Positions 33,428-42,191 are shown, numbered from the stretch's first letter. The stretch: DNA of 64,000 bases from Dehalococcoidia bacterium (GCA_020847985.1 JADLBC010000008.1:62001-126000); one strand, 5' to 3'. Translations and numbers: made by a program. Notes: generated by a model from the sequence alone, not told the origin.

Positions 33428-34150
33428 ATGAAAGGTCTCGGACGAAAGACCAGCCTCCTCCTCGTGCTCGCGGTAATCGCGACCGCCCTCACCGGCGCCG
33501 CGTACTCCCTCTGGTACGAAGATGTCGCGGTCAACGCCCAGGTCGCGACGGGCAACCTGGATGTCACCTTCAGCCGGTTCCAGTGCCTCGAAAACGAGGA
33601 CATCGATTTCGCCGGCCAGAACTTTGATGACGGCTACCTCTACGGGGCCAAGGAAGTCGGCAGCTTTACTTCTTCGCCGAACCCGGCCGATAACCTCACG
33701 CTCACGATCACGAACGCCTACCCGGGGTATGCCGTCGACTGCAAAATCGATGTGCAGAACATCGGGAACGTTCCCATCCACATCGAGCGCGAGTACTTCG
33801 ATTTCGACCTCGATAACGATGGCCAGTTCGATGATCTCCACATCGAATGCGTCGCGAACGACGGCTTCCAGCAGCCCGACTGCTACAACGTCAACTTCCT
33901 CACCGATCCCTGGACGAGCACCGCGAACCCCGCGCCCATCTACGTGCGCTGGGTGAATGGGCTCGGCTGCCAGCTGCACACGGGCGTCCGCAACGCCGGC
34001 GACCTCTTTATCGGGGTCCGCCAGCCGGCGGCGGAGAACACCACCTACCGCGTGCGCATGACCATCCAGGCCAACCAGTGGAACGAGTCGGGTTACTCCG
34101 GCTGCTACACGCCCAAGCAGACACCGGTCGTCCCGGTGACCCACCCCTAA
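33428..34150 (+). CDS. SipW-dependent-type secreted protein, subunit 3
   Basis: This 240-residue protein is the most divergent of the three paralogues. The signal MKGLGRKTSLLLVL...GAAYSLWYEDVAVNAQVATGNLD is retained. In the middle, NAYPGYAVDCKIDVQNIGNVPIH replaces the YPYAGC motif and the chain is acidic (FDFDLDNDGQFDD). The C-terminus keeps QANQWNES. The Asp-rich stretch could bind calcium. It may be a minor or capping subunit. AAAGGAAAGAG precedes the ATG. Confidence 0.8.
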   Translation: MKGLGRKTSLLLVLAVIATALTGAAYSLWYEDVAVNAQVATGNLDVTFSRFQCLENEDIDFAGQNFDDGYLYGAKEVGSFTSSPNPADNLTLTITNAYPGYAVDCKIDVQNIGNVPIHIEREYFDFDLDNDGQFDDLHIECVANDGFQQPDCYNVNFLTDPWTSTANPAPIYVRWVNGLGCQLHTGVRNAGDLFIGVRQPAAENTTYRVRMTIQANQWNESGYSGCYTPKQTPVVPVTHP

Positions 34151-34159
34151 CGACAACCG

Positions 34160-34181
34160 GGCGGCGGGGCAACCCGCCGCC
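34160..34181 (+). other. Intercistronic stem-loop 3
   Basis: GGCGGCGGG (34160-34168) and CCCGCCGCC (34173-34181) with a GCAA tetraloop separate the subunit genes from the signal peptidase gene. It may lower peptidase expression relative to the subunits. Confidence 0.6.
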
Positions 34182-34201
34182 TCCAAACCGGAGCACACGG
34201 A

Positions 34202-35434
34202 ATGACCGTCGTGAACGTCCCCCTGGCGCTGCGCAAGACCGCGGGTACCGCATACGCGCGCCACCCGTGGATGTACGCGCCCTCCGTCGTGCTCGCGCTC
34301 CTCGCCGCCTACGCATGGCAGCACCACATCGTGGCCGGGCGCATCAATGGCCTCTGGGGGCCCTACATCATCGGCGTCCTCGGATGGGCCGCCGCCGCCG
34401 CCATCGCCTGGAACGCCTTCCGCCACGCCCCCCCTTCGGCGAAAGAGCACGACGTCGCCCCGAAGGACGCCCTGTTCGTCGCGGGCATCGTCGGCATCTT
34501 CATCATGTCGCTGCAGATGCTCATCGGCATCGTCGCCGATTTCGGCCGCTCGCCGATGGCGCACACGCCGCGCTTCCTCGTGTTGAATCTCGTTTTCGCG
34601 GGCGTCCCGCTCGTCGCCGCCGAGGCATCGCGCGCCGCGCTGCTGCACCACCTCGGCCGCCGCCACATGACGCTCGCGATCGTCGCCACCACGCTGCTCA
34701 TCACCGCGCTGCAGTTCACCCTCGCCCAGTACCAGCCCGAAGGTGTCCGCGCGCAGACCGAGTTCTGGGGTGGTGCCTTCATCCCGGTCGCCTCGACCGG
34801 TCTCGTGGCCGGCTTCTTCGTGCTCTACGGCGGCATCTGGGCCGGGCTGCTCGTCAGCGCCCCCCTCGTCGCTTTCACGTATTACTCGCCCATCCTGCCC
34901 GTGGCCGATTGGCCCATCCTCGCGCTCGCCGGTGTCGCCGGGCCCGCCATGGGCCTCTGGATCGCCGAGAGCATGTTCGGCGCCGATGAGCCCGCCACCG
35001 CCGCGGAACCGGCCGGCCGCTTCGCGCTTCCGTCCATCTCCTGGGTCGTGACCGCCGTGGTCGGCCTCCTCATCTTCTGGAGCGCCTTCGGCTTCTTCGG
35101 CTACCTGCCATCGTTCGTGCCCAGCCACTCGATGGAGCCCAGCCTCACCGTCGGCGCCATGGTCGTAACGAAAGAGGTCGAAGCCGATGACCTCCGCGTC
35201 GGCGATGTCGTGCTCTACAAGATGCCGAACCGCCAGCGCGTCCTGCACCGGCTGATCGCCATCGAGTCCGGAGAGGATGGCGGCCGCCAGTTCATCTTCA
35301 AGGGCGACAACAACAACGCCGCCGACCTCTACCCCGTCCGGGATGAGCAGATCATCGGCCGCCTCGTCTTCGATATCCCGAAGCTCGGGTGGGTCCCGCT
35401 GAAGTTCCAGCAGGGGCTGGGGAGGCTGCGATGA
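34202..35434 (+). CDS. SipW-like signal peptidase I fused to a polytopic membrane domain
   Basis: This is a 410-residue membrane protein. Residues 305-410 are an S26B (SipW/archaeal-type) signal peptidase: catalytic Ser310 in PSHSMEPSL, LRVGDVVLY, His349 in VLHRLIAIE in place of the Lys of bacterial LepB, and FIFKGDNN. Residues 1-300 carry about seven or eight hydrophobic segments (near 24-40, 53-72, 90-113, 122-145, 155-175, 192-226, 238-258, 279-303), far more than the one or two of ordinary SipW. It probably processes the SipW-type precursors encoded around it. It overlaps the next gene by ATGA. Confidence 0.88.
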   Translation: MTVVNVPLALRKTAGTAYARHPWMYAPSVVLALLAAYAWQHHIVAGRINGLWGPYIIGVLGWAAAAAIAWNAFRHAPPSAKEHDVAPKDALFVAGIVGIFIMSLQMLIGIVADFGRSPMAHTPRFLVLNLVFAGVPLVAAEASRAALLHHLGRRHMTLAIVATTLLITALQFTLAQYQPEGVRAQTEFWGGAFIPVASTGLVAGFFVLYGGIWAGLLVSAPLVAFTYYSPILPVADWPILALAGVAGPAMGLWIAESMFGADEPATAAEPAGRFALPSISWVVTAVVGLLIFWSAFGFFGYLPSFVPSHSMEPSLTVGAMVVTKEVEADDLRVGDVVLYKMPNRQRVLHRLIAIESGEDGGRQFIFKGDNNNAADLYPVRDEQIIGRLVFDIPKLGWVPLKFQQGLGRLR

Positions 35435-36297
35435 TGCATTACCTTCGCCGTGCCGTCCGCAAGAATGCCCGCCGCGCGAGCCGCCTCGCCGCGCCACTCA
35501 TGCTTGCCGCCGGCCTCTTCATGTTCAGCCTCTCGCAAATCGCGCCCGCGACCACGCTCTGGAGCGAAACGCTCACGATCGGCTCGTCCGTCACCACCGG
35601 CGCCTTCGCCTGCAAGCCCCTCGCCGTCACGGGCGCCACGGTCACGACCACGGGCTCAGGCCCCACCGGCAGCACCACCTTCACCTACAAGCTCAACGGC
35701 GGTGGCGACAAGAACGGCTCGCCCGAATGCGCCAACAAGGACCTCTCGTTCTTCGCCCTCCCCGTTTGCTTCAAGCCCGACGATACGGTCACCGCTCACA
35801 CTCAGCCGGCGAACTGGACCTACGACCCGAAGAACAAGCCCGGCGAATACCAGGTCAAGTGGAATTCGAACGGCTCCGTCGGCGCTGGCCCCTTCAGCAA
35901 CGTCACCTTCAGCTTCACCGTCGCGGGCACCGGCGTTCCCACCGAACAGGTGCACGCCATCGTTCACGCCGGTAACGGCCAGGACATGATCGATGCAGGG
36001 CTCGTGACCGTGCCCAAACCCGCCGCCTGTGTCTCCGGCGCGCCCCTCTCCGCGAACGATGGCCCATCCTCCGTCTTCGGCGGCGTGGATGGCGACGCCG
36101 ATGCCGGTGAGGCGGGCACGACGCCGACGCCGGGCCCCTCCGTGACCGGCGGCGGTAGCGCCGGCAACGGCGGCGTCGCCTCGCAGCCCACGAAGACCCC
36201 GACCACGAAGCCCACTGCCACACCCACCCCGCGACTGACACCGACGCCGCGAACCGGGCCCGGCGGCGCGTTCGAAGTCCCCACGCCGGTGAAATAG
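35431..36297 (+). CDS. Secreted protein with SipW-like signal and Pro/Thr-rich tail
   Basis: This 288-residue protein has a basic N-terminus (MHYLRRAVRKNARRASR), a hydrophobic core, then ATTLWSETLTIGSSVTTGAF, which mirrors the LWYEDLxLTANVSTGxF of the three subunits. A mature beta-rich region to about residue 205 is followed by a low-complexity tail rich in TPTP and TKPT repeats, probably an extended glycosylated or wall-spanning stalk. Two adjacent ATG codons (35431 and 35434) follow GGAGG. Coupling with the peptidase gene supports it being a substrate. Confidence 0.78.
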   Translation: MMHYLRRAVRKNARRASRLAAPLMLAAGLFMFSLSQIAPATTLWSETLTIGSSVTTGAFACKPLAVTGATVTTTGSGPTGSTTFTYKLNGGGDKNGSPECANKDLSFFALPVCFKPDDTVTAHTQPANWTYDPKNKPGEYQVKWNSNGSVGAGPFSNVTFSFTVAGTGVPTEQVHAIVHAGNGQDMIDAGLVTVPKPAACVSGAPLSANDGPSSVFGGVDGDADAGEAGTTPTPGPSVTGGGSAGNGGVASQPTKTPTTKPTATPTPRLTPTPRTGPGGAFEVPTPVK

Positions 36298-36333
36298 CGC
36301 ATGACCATGAGGGCAGGGATCGGGAGGGGCGTC

Positions 36334-37383
36334 ATGATCCGGAACGTACGATTCATCCTGTTGGCGGGGGTCATTCTCTCCGCCGTGCTCGTCTTCATCG
36401 GCACCGCCGGCAGCGGCCGCGCGGCGACCCCGACCGCCGAGTGGCGCCTCTACGCCCGCGCCAACACCACCACCTTCGCCGCCGGGTCCACGTCGCTCGC
36501 GGCACCGGCTTCCGGCGCCGGATACGAAATCGTCTCGTTCGATGCCGTCCCGCTCTCCACGGGGCTTTCGACCTACCGCTACGGCGGCGCCGACCTGCTG
36601 CCGCCGCGCGGGCCGATGCCGGCCATCGTCACCTGCGCCGCTTCCTTCACGCAGACAGGCATGTCGCTGCAGGTCGCGCACGGCTATCCCTACGCCGGCT
36701 GTGTGTTCTTCCTCGGGGTCACGAACATCGGCGCGAACCCCATCCAGGTCCAGCTCGGCGGCCTCGATGGCGACGAAATCTTCGCCTGCGATACGGCCGG
36801 CTGCGACCTGAGCGACCTCGATATCGTCGCCGGCGGCCCCGACGAAGCCACCGTCGCGGCCCTCTGCGTCGAATCCGGCGGTGACACCGTCGCCTCCGGT
36901 GGCATGCGCTACACCATCCCCGTAGGGGGCACGATGGTGTGCCCGCTCTTCCTCACCGTCCTCCAGCCGGCCAACGAACAGACGAATTACGAGATCGAAG
37001 TCGTTCGCGGCCCCGGCCCGGACCCGTCGCCGTCACCCCCGGCGACGGCCACCAATCCGCTCACCCTGGAGACCGCTACCCCCACGGCAACGCCGACGGC
37101 CACGCGCACCACCGTCCCCGGCGAGCCGCCCACCGCGCCCGTGAGCACCGCCACCCGCCAGACCGACAACACCGGCCTCTCGACGGCCACTCCCACCCCC
37201 GCCACCACGCCCATCCCGAGCATCGATCCCGGAGGCCTGGCGTCGCCGACCCCGCTCCCGCCGATCACCGGGTCGGGGATGCTCGCGCCGGGGCATGGAG
37301 GCCGATTCGTCCCCGGGTTCGTCATCCTCGCGCTCACCCTGCTCGCTGCTGGGATGATCATGGGCTGGCCGCGCCGCCGCTGA
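36334..37383 (+). CDS. Surface protein of the same operon, C-terminally anchored
   Basis: This is a 349-residue protein. It has an N-terminal signal or anchor (MIRNVRFILLAGVILSAVLV), a middle region with HGYPYAGCVFFLGVTNIGANPI that matches the core motif of the filament-like subunits, then a long Pro/Thr-rich stalk, PPITG, and a C-terminal hydrophobic helix ending in WPRRR. That order resembles a sortase-type cell-wall anchor, although PPITG is not a standard LPxTG and no sortase gene is nearby. The ATG at 36334 follows GGGAGGGG. It could tether the filament to the envelope. Confidence 0.75.
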   Translation: MIRNVRFILLAGVILSAVLVFIGTAGSGRAATPTAEWRLYARANTTTFAAGSTSLAAPASGAGYEIVSFDAVPLSTGLSTYRYGGADLLPPRGPMPAIVTCAASFTQTGMSLQVAHGYPYAGCVFFLGVTNIGANPIQVQLGGLDGDEIFACDTAGCDLSDLDIVAGGPDEATVAALCVESGGDTVASGGMRYTIPVGGTMVCPLFLTVLQPANEQTNYEIEVVRGPGPDPSPSPPATATNPLTLETATPTATPTATRTTVPGEPPTAPVSTATRQTDNTGLSTATPTPATTPIPSIDPGGLASPTPLPPITGSGMLAPGHGGRFVPGFVILALTLLAAGMIMGWPRRR

Positions 37384-37412
37384 GCCGCTCGCCAACGTCG
37401 CGGGCCCGGTGC

Positions 37413-38504
37413 CTACGGCTGTTCGCTCGCCCAACGCGCCGCGAGGGCTTCGAGCGCGGTCGCGGCCTGGCTCATGCGCCGTGCGCCGTCCGTCTCCACC
37501 TCGTCCAGGGTGCGCGCGCCGCCGCCGGGGGCACGGCCCGCGAACACGGCACACGGCTTCCCGTCCTCGACCGCCAGTTCGAGGATCCGGCCCGTCACCT
37601 TGCCTTGCCGTGACTGGCTATCGAAGCTGCCTTCGCCCGTGACCACGATGTCCGCGTCGCGCAGCCGTGCCCGCAGATTCGCTGCCTCGGCGACCACGTC
37701 GAATCCGCTCGCGACCCGCGCACCGAGGAACGCGATCAGTCCGCCCGCCAGGCCACCCGCTGCGCCCGCACCCGGCACCCGTTCGACATCCACCCCGAGG
37801 TCGCGCCGCACGACCGCCGCGAACCGCGCAAGCCCCGCGTCCAGCGCGACGCATTGTTCCGGCGTCGCCCCCTTCTGCGGCCCGAAGACCTGCGCCGCGC
37901 CATTCGGCCCCGTGAGCGGGTTCACGACATCCGTCGCCACCACGACATCGATGCTCGCGAACGCCTCCGGCACCTTCCATGCAATACGGTCGAGCTTCGC
38001 GAGCCCGCCGCCCCCGGTGGGGATGGCGGCCCCCTGCCGGTCCAGCAGCCGGGCCCCGAGCGCACGCGCCATGCCCGCTCCGCCGTCGGTTGTCGCGCTT
38101 CCGCCCACGCCGACCAGCAGCGTTGCCGCGCGATGGCGGACGGCCGCCAGCAGCAGTTCGCCCACCCCGAACGTATCGGCGCGCATCGCATCCCGTTCGT
38201 CCGTCGCCATGTGCATGAGCCCGTTCGCCTGCGCCGCCTCGACCACCGCCATCGATCGCCCGCGCAGCGTGAGGTAGCGGCCCAGCACCGGCCGTCCGAG
38301 CGCGTCGTGCACCACCTCGGCGTGCGTATCGTTGCGAACCGCCCGCCGCAGGGCATCGAGGAAGCCCGGGCCGCCGTCGCTCATCGGCAGTCGGTCGATC
38401 TCCCAGCCCGGCCGTGCCCGCGCGATGCCCGCCGCGATCGCGTCCGCGGCCTCCTCGGCTGCCAGCGTCCCCTTGAACTCCTGCGGGGCGACCAGGACCC
38501 GCAT
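37413..38504 (-). CDS. Glycerate 2-kinase (GlxK/GarK family)
   Basis: This 363-residue protein phosphorylates D-glycerate in the family's known reaction. Motifs include VLVAPQEFKGTLAAEEAADAI at the start, LPMSDGGPGFLDAL, GVGGSATTDGGAGMARALGA and VVTGEGSFDSQSRQGKVTG, all typical of type I glycerate kinases. It would feed glycerate into glycolysis or photorespiration-like salvage. Its ATG overlaps the stop of the upstream inositol-phosphatase gene as ATGA. Confidence 0.93.
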   Translation of the reverse strand: MRVLVAPQEFKGTLAAEEAADAIAAGIARARPGWEIDRLPMSDGGPGFLDALRRAVRNDTHAEVVHDALGRPVLGRYLTLRGRSMAVVEAAQANGLMHMATDERDAMRADTFGVGELLLAAVRHRAATLLVGVGGSATTDGGAGMARALGARLLDRQGAAIPTGGGGLAKLDRIAWKVPEAFASIDVVVATDVVNPLTGPNGAAQVFGPQKGATPEQCVALDAGLARFAAVVRRDLGVDVERVPGAGAAGGLAGGLIAFLGARVASGFDVVAEAANLRARLRDADIVVTGEGSFDSQSRQGKVTGRILELAVEDGKPCAVFAGRAPGGGARTLDEVETDGARRMSQAATALEALAARWASEQP

Positions 38505-39328
38505 CAGCCGCCGTCGTCCCGTGGCGCGCGTACTTCCGCCTCCTCGACCAGCGCCCGGAGCGGCTCATACAGGGCTGCGTTCGTCGCGAACCGCATGCCC
38601 GCGAGCGACCCTTGCACGAACCCGCCCGTGCGCCCGCCCGCCTCCTCGACGATGAGCGCGCCCGCGGCGTAATCCCACTGCTGCACGCCCTGCTCGTAGT
38701 ACGCATCGAGCCGCCCGCAGGCGACCCAGCAATGGTCGAGGGCAGCCGACCCGGCACGCCGGATATCCCGCACGCGCGGGAGCGCATACGCCGTGATGCG
38801 GCCCTGGTGCGCCCGTCGCGCCGGCAGGTACCCGAAGCCCGTCCCAACGAGCGCCATCGAGAGGTCCGCGAGCCCGCTCACGTGGATCGCGACCCCATCG
38901 CGCGTCGCGCCCAGCCCCCGTGCGGCGGAGAACATCTCCCCGTGCCGTGCGTCGAACACCGCCGCTGCCAGCACGCGGCCTTCAAGCTCCGCGGCGATGC
39001 TCACGCCGTAGGCCGGCACGCCATAGAGGTAGTTCGTCGTGCCATCGAGTGGGTCGCACACCCAGTGCACCCCCGTCGTCGAAACGCGCGCCGCACCCTC
39101 TTCGCCCGTCAGCCCATCTCCCGGCCGCGCCGCGAGCAGGCGGCGGCTGATGAGCAACTCGGACTCGCGGTCCACCTCCGTCACCATGTCCGTGACCGTC
39201 GACTTCGTTCCCACCTCGGTGCGCACGTCACCGGCGCGGTCGCGCAGGAGGTCGCCAGCTTCCCGGGCGATCTCCTCCGCCAGCGCGCGCAGTTCGCCGG
39301 CGAGCCTTCGTTCTTCAGCGTCGTTCAT
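38504..39328 (-). CDS. Inositol monophosphatase family protein
   Basis: A 274-residue metal-dependent phosphatase: GEEG at 75-78, DPLDGTTN at 92-99, and a WDYAAGALIVEEAGG second metal motif. The family includes inositol-1-phosphatase, fructose-1,6-bisphosphatase and PAP phosphatase; the sequence does not decide among them. It is coupled to glycerate kinase. GATACT (39340-39335) lies 6 bases before the ATG, with no ribosome site. It is divergent from the CorC-type gene. Confidence 0.9.
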   Translation of the reverse strand: MNDAEERRLAGELRALAEEIAREAGDLLRDRAGDVRTEVGTKSTVTDMVTEVDRESELLISRRLLAARPGDGLTGEEGAARVSTTGVHWVCDPLDGTTNYLYGVPAYGVSIAAELEGRVLAAAVFDARHGEMFSAARGLGATRDGVAIHVSGLADLSMALVGTGFGYLPARRAHQGRITAYALPRVRDIRRAGSAALDHCWVACGRLDAYYEQGVQQWDYAAGALIVEEAGGRTGGFVQGSLAGMRFATNAALYEPLRALVEEAEVRAPRDDGG

Positions 39329-39334
39329 CCGCGC

Positions 39335-39340
39335 AGTATC
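39335..39340 (-). promoter_or_regulatory. -10 element for the inositol-phosphatase gene, leaderless arrangement
   Basis: GATACT on the minus strand ends 6 bases before the ATG at 39328. Confidence 0.45.
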
Positions 39341-39390
39341 GCCGCTCGCCCGGGCGCGTGCTCGTAACGCACGTCCCCGCGGTCGCCTGT

Positions 39391-39396
39391 TACGAT
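39391..39396 (+). promoter_or_regulatory. -10 element for the CorC-type gene, leaderless arrangement
   Basis: TACGAT ends 6 bases before the GTG at 39403; no ribosome site is present. Confidence 0.45.
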
Positions 39397-39402
39397 GTGC
39401 GC

Positions 39403-40743
39403 GTGTCAGAAGGTTGGGCGGTTGCGATTGGACTGACCGCCGTCGTCGTCCTCATCGCCATCAACGCGCTCTTTGTCGCGGCCGAATTCGCGTTCGTCGC
39501 CGTCCGCCGTTCACGCGTCGAGCAGCTTGCCACCTCCGGCCTCGGCCGCGCCCGTCTCCTGCTCGGCACACTCCAGCACCTGGACCGCTCGATCGCCGCC
39601 ACGCAGCTTGGGATCACGATGGCCGGCCTCGCTCTCGGCTGGCTCGGCGAACCCGTCCTCGCCGGCATCGTCGAACCCCCCATCGATGCCGCCCTCGGCG
39701 ACATCGCCGGCGAGACCGCCGCCCACATCATCGCCACCGTCGTCGCCTTCGCCCTGGTCACCACCCTCGTCATCGTTTTCGCCGAACTCGCCCCCAAGTC
39801 GCTCGCGTTGGCGAAGACCGAGGGCGTGGCACTCTGGGTCGCGCCGCCCGTGTCCATCTTCGCGCGCATCCTCGGTCCCGCCGTCTGGGCGCTGAACCGC
39901 GCCGGCCGCCTCGCCGTCATGCCCTTCGGCGTCAAAACGTCCGGCGGCGAAGAGGAGACGCTCGAACCGGAAGAGCTCGAACTCGTCATCGAAGCGAGCG
40001 CCCGCGCCGGCCTGCTCTCCACCTCGGAGCTGCTGCTTGCCCGCCGCGCCCTCGAGTTCAGCGCCATCCAGGCCGACCAGATCATGGTCCCCCGCACCGA
40101 ACTCGTCGCCATCGACGCGACCGACTCCCTCGAGGAAGTGCTCAACCTTGTCGAGCGGCACCAGCACACCCGGTATCCCGTCTACGAAGAGGACCTCGAC
40201 CATATCCTCGGCATCATCGATGCGAAGGACCTGCTCGCGCTTGTGCGCCGCGGCGAAGGCGGCTGGCGGTCGCTCGTCCGCCCCGTCGTCGCCATCCCCG
40301 AGTCCGTCAGCGTGGAAGTCGCCGTCGCCGCCATGCGCGCGCGCCAGGTGCAGATCGTTGTCCTCGTCGATGAGCACGGCGGCACCAGCGGCATCCTCAC
40401 CGCCGATGAAGTCCTTTATCGCCTGCTCGGCCGCTGGCTCGGCGGACGCTCCGGGCAGCCCGCCGATACCGTTCGCCCGCTGCCCACCGGCAATCTCCTC
40501 CTCAGCGGCCTCGCCCTCATCGCCGACGTCGAGGACGCCACCGGCGCCGAACTCGCCGACGAGGACTACGACACCGTCGGCGGCTTCATCATGGCCCGCC
40601 TCGGCCGCATCCCCCACGCCGGGGACCGCGTCGACGTCCCCGGCTACCAGTTCCGCGTCATGGCCATGGATGGGCGCCGCGTCGATCGCGTGCTCGTCGT
40701 GAAGATGGGCCAGGGCGAGCCTGCCGCCGCCGTCACCGCCTGA
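39403..40743 (+). CDS. HlyC/CorC-family (CNNM/DUF21) transporter
   Basis: This is a 446-residue membrane protein. An N-terminal DUF21 domain with about four hydrophobic segments (first near 5-27, containing NALFVAAEFAFVAVRRSR) and FAELAPKSLAL is followed by a CBS pair (MVPRTELVAID...TRYPVYE...GIIDAKDLL, then MRARQVQIVVLVDEHGGTSGILT) and a C-terminal transporter-associated CorC_HlyC domain. Members are linked to Mg or Co efflux. The GTG at 39403 is chosen because TACGAT is 6 bases upstream. Confidence 0.9.
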   Translation: MSEGWAVAIGLTAVVVLIAINALFVAAEFAFVAVRRSRVEQLATSGLGRARLLLGTLQHLDRSIAATQLGITMAGLALGWLGEPVLAGIVEPPIDAALGDIAGETAAHIIATVVAFALVTTLVIVFAELAPKSLALAKTEGVALWVAPPVSIFARILGPAVWALNRAGRLAVMPFGVKTSGGEEETLEPEELELVIEASARAGLLSTSELLLARRALEFSAIQADQIMVPRTELVAIDATDSLEEVLNLVERHQHTRYPVYEEDLDHILGIIDAKDLLALVRRGEGGWRSLVRPVVAIPESVSVEVAVAAMRARQVQIVVLVDEHGGTSGILTADEVLYRLLGRWLGGRSGQPADTVRPLPTGNLLLSGLALIADVEDATGAELADEDYDTVGGFIMARLGRIPHAGDRVDVPGYQFRVMAMDGRRVDRVLVVKMGQGEPAAAVTA

Positions 40744-40768
40744 CCCGCCGCCGCTCGACACGCACGAA

Positions 40769-40786
40769 GGGCCCGCGAACGGGCCC
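40769..40786. terminator. Hairpin between convergent genes
   Basis: GGGCCCG and CGGGCCC with a CGAA loop lie between the CorC-type gene and the convergent CoA-transferase gene. Confidence 0.55.
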
Positions 40787-40815
40787 CTCACGTTCCATCC
40801 TGCCGCTACGCTCTG

Positions 40816-42108
40816 CTAGCCGATGACGCCCTTCGCACGCAGCGACGCGATCGCCCCATCGTCGAGGCCAGCCTCCGCGAGCACCTCGTCCGTGTGTGCA
40901 CCCAGCGTCGGGCTCGCACCCTGTGCCGCGAGCGGCGTGTCCGACATCTGGAACGCCGGCCCCACCATGCGCATATGCCCCAGGATCGCGTGGTCGACCT
41001 CGACCGTCAGCCCATTCGCGGCCGTCTGCGGGTGGTCGAATAGCTCCTCCATGAAGTTCAGCGGCCCCGCCGGTACTCCGTGGCGCGTGAAAATCTCCAT
41101 CCATTCATCGGTCGTCTTGCCGCGAAGGATGCCCTCCGCCTGCGCCACCAGCGCTTCCTGTTCGGCCGGGCCGAAGGAATCCAGCTGCATCACCCACTGG
41201 CCGTCGCCGGTGCGCCGCGGGTCCTGCATGCCCGTGGCCGCGACCACCTTGTCCCGGAGCGACGGGCTCAGCGCCCCGATGGTCACGAAGCCATCCGCCG
41301 TCTGGTACACGCGGTAATACACGTTCGCCGCGGCCGCCGGGCGGTACTTCCCCTTGATCGCGAGTTGCTCCTCGAACGATTTCTGCTGTGCCCGCGCCTG
41401 CTTCAGTTCGGTCAGCAGGGCCGGCAGCACCTCGTCGTCGATCATGTCGATCCAGTTGAAGCTCATAGTCTGCATCGAAAGCGCCGTCGCCAGCATCGTG
41501 CTGTCGATGCGCTGGCCCCGGCCCGTGCGCGTGCGCGCGAACAGCGCCGCCGAAATCGAACTCGCCATCTGCATGCCCGTCGCGAAGTCCGCGATCGCGG
41601 GGTAGATGTACGTCGGCACGTCGCCCTGCATCTTCGCCTCGCCCGCCATCAGCCCCGTGAACGACTGCACCACGATGTCGTAGCCACCCGCTCGCGACAG
41701 CGGCCCCGTGCGCCCGTACGCGGTGTTCTCGCAGTAGATGAGCCGCGGATTGAGCGCCCGAAGCGTCTCGTAGTCGATCCCCAGCGCTTCCGCCACACCC
41801 GGCCGGTAGTTGATCACCACCACATCCACTTCGGGGATGAGCTTGTGCACGATGGCGCGCGCCTCCGGCTGGCGCAGGTCCATCTCGACGCAGCGCTTGC
41901 CGCGGTTCAGCCCGATGTACACCCGCGATTCCGTCGGCACGATGGGCACGCCTCCCGCCCGCCACGGCTCCCCGCCGATGGGTTCGAACTTCGTCACCGA
42001 AGCGCCCATGTCCGAAAGCAGCTGGCAGCAGAACGGCCCCGCGATGATCTGCGTGAATTCGAGGACCACCACGCCCGCCAGTGGTCCTGTGTGCTCTACA
42101 ACCTTCAT
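40816..42108 (-). CDS. CaiB/BaiF-family (class III) CoA-transferase
   Basis: This 430-residue protein moves CoA between carboxylic acids. It has the family start PLAGVVVLEFTQIIAGPFCCQLL(S)DMGA, LNRGKRCVEMDL, the conserved Asp in GYDIVVQSFTG region, and C-terminal HGVPAGPLN...HPQTAANGL. The substrate is not predictable. I chose the ATG at 42108, 7 bases after a GAGGAGG site; the ATG at 42114 is too close to that site. The short divergent region to folC holds both promoters. Confidence 0.9.
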   Translation of the reverse strand: MKVVEHTGPLAGVVVLEFTQIIAGPFCCQLLSDMGASVTKFEPIGGEPWRAGGVPIVPTESRVYIGLNRGKRCVEMDLRQPEARAIVHKLIPEVDVVVINYRPGVAEALGIDYETLRALNPRLIYCENTAYGRTGPLSRAGGYDIVVQSFTGLMAGEAKMQGDVPTYIYPAIADFATGMQMASSISAALFARTRTGRGQRIDSTMLATALSMQTMSFNWIDMIDDEVLPALLTELKQARAQQKSFEEQLAIKGKYRPAAAANVYYRVYQTADGFVTIGALSPSLRDKVVAATGMQDPRRTGDGQWVMQLDSFGPAEQEALVAQAEGILRGKTTDEWMEIFTRHGVPAGPLNFMEELFDHPQTAANGLTVEVDHAILGHMRMVGPAFQMSDTPLAAQGASPTLGAHTDEVLAEAGLDDGAIASLRAKGVIG

Positions 42109-42191
42109 CCCCATTCCTCCTCGTTCGTGGCCCGAGATTGTACGCACCTTCCCGCTACGGGCAGCGGCGCGCCCACCGCGGATTCGCCCCC

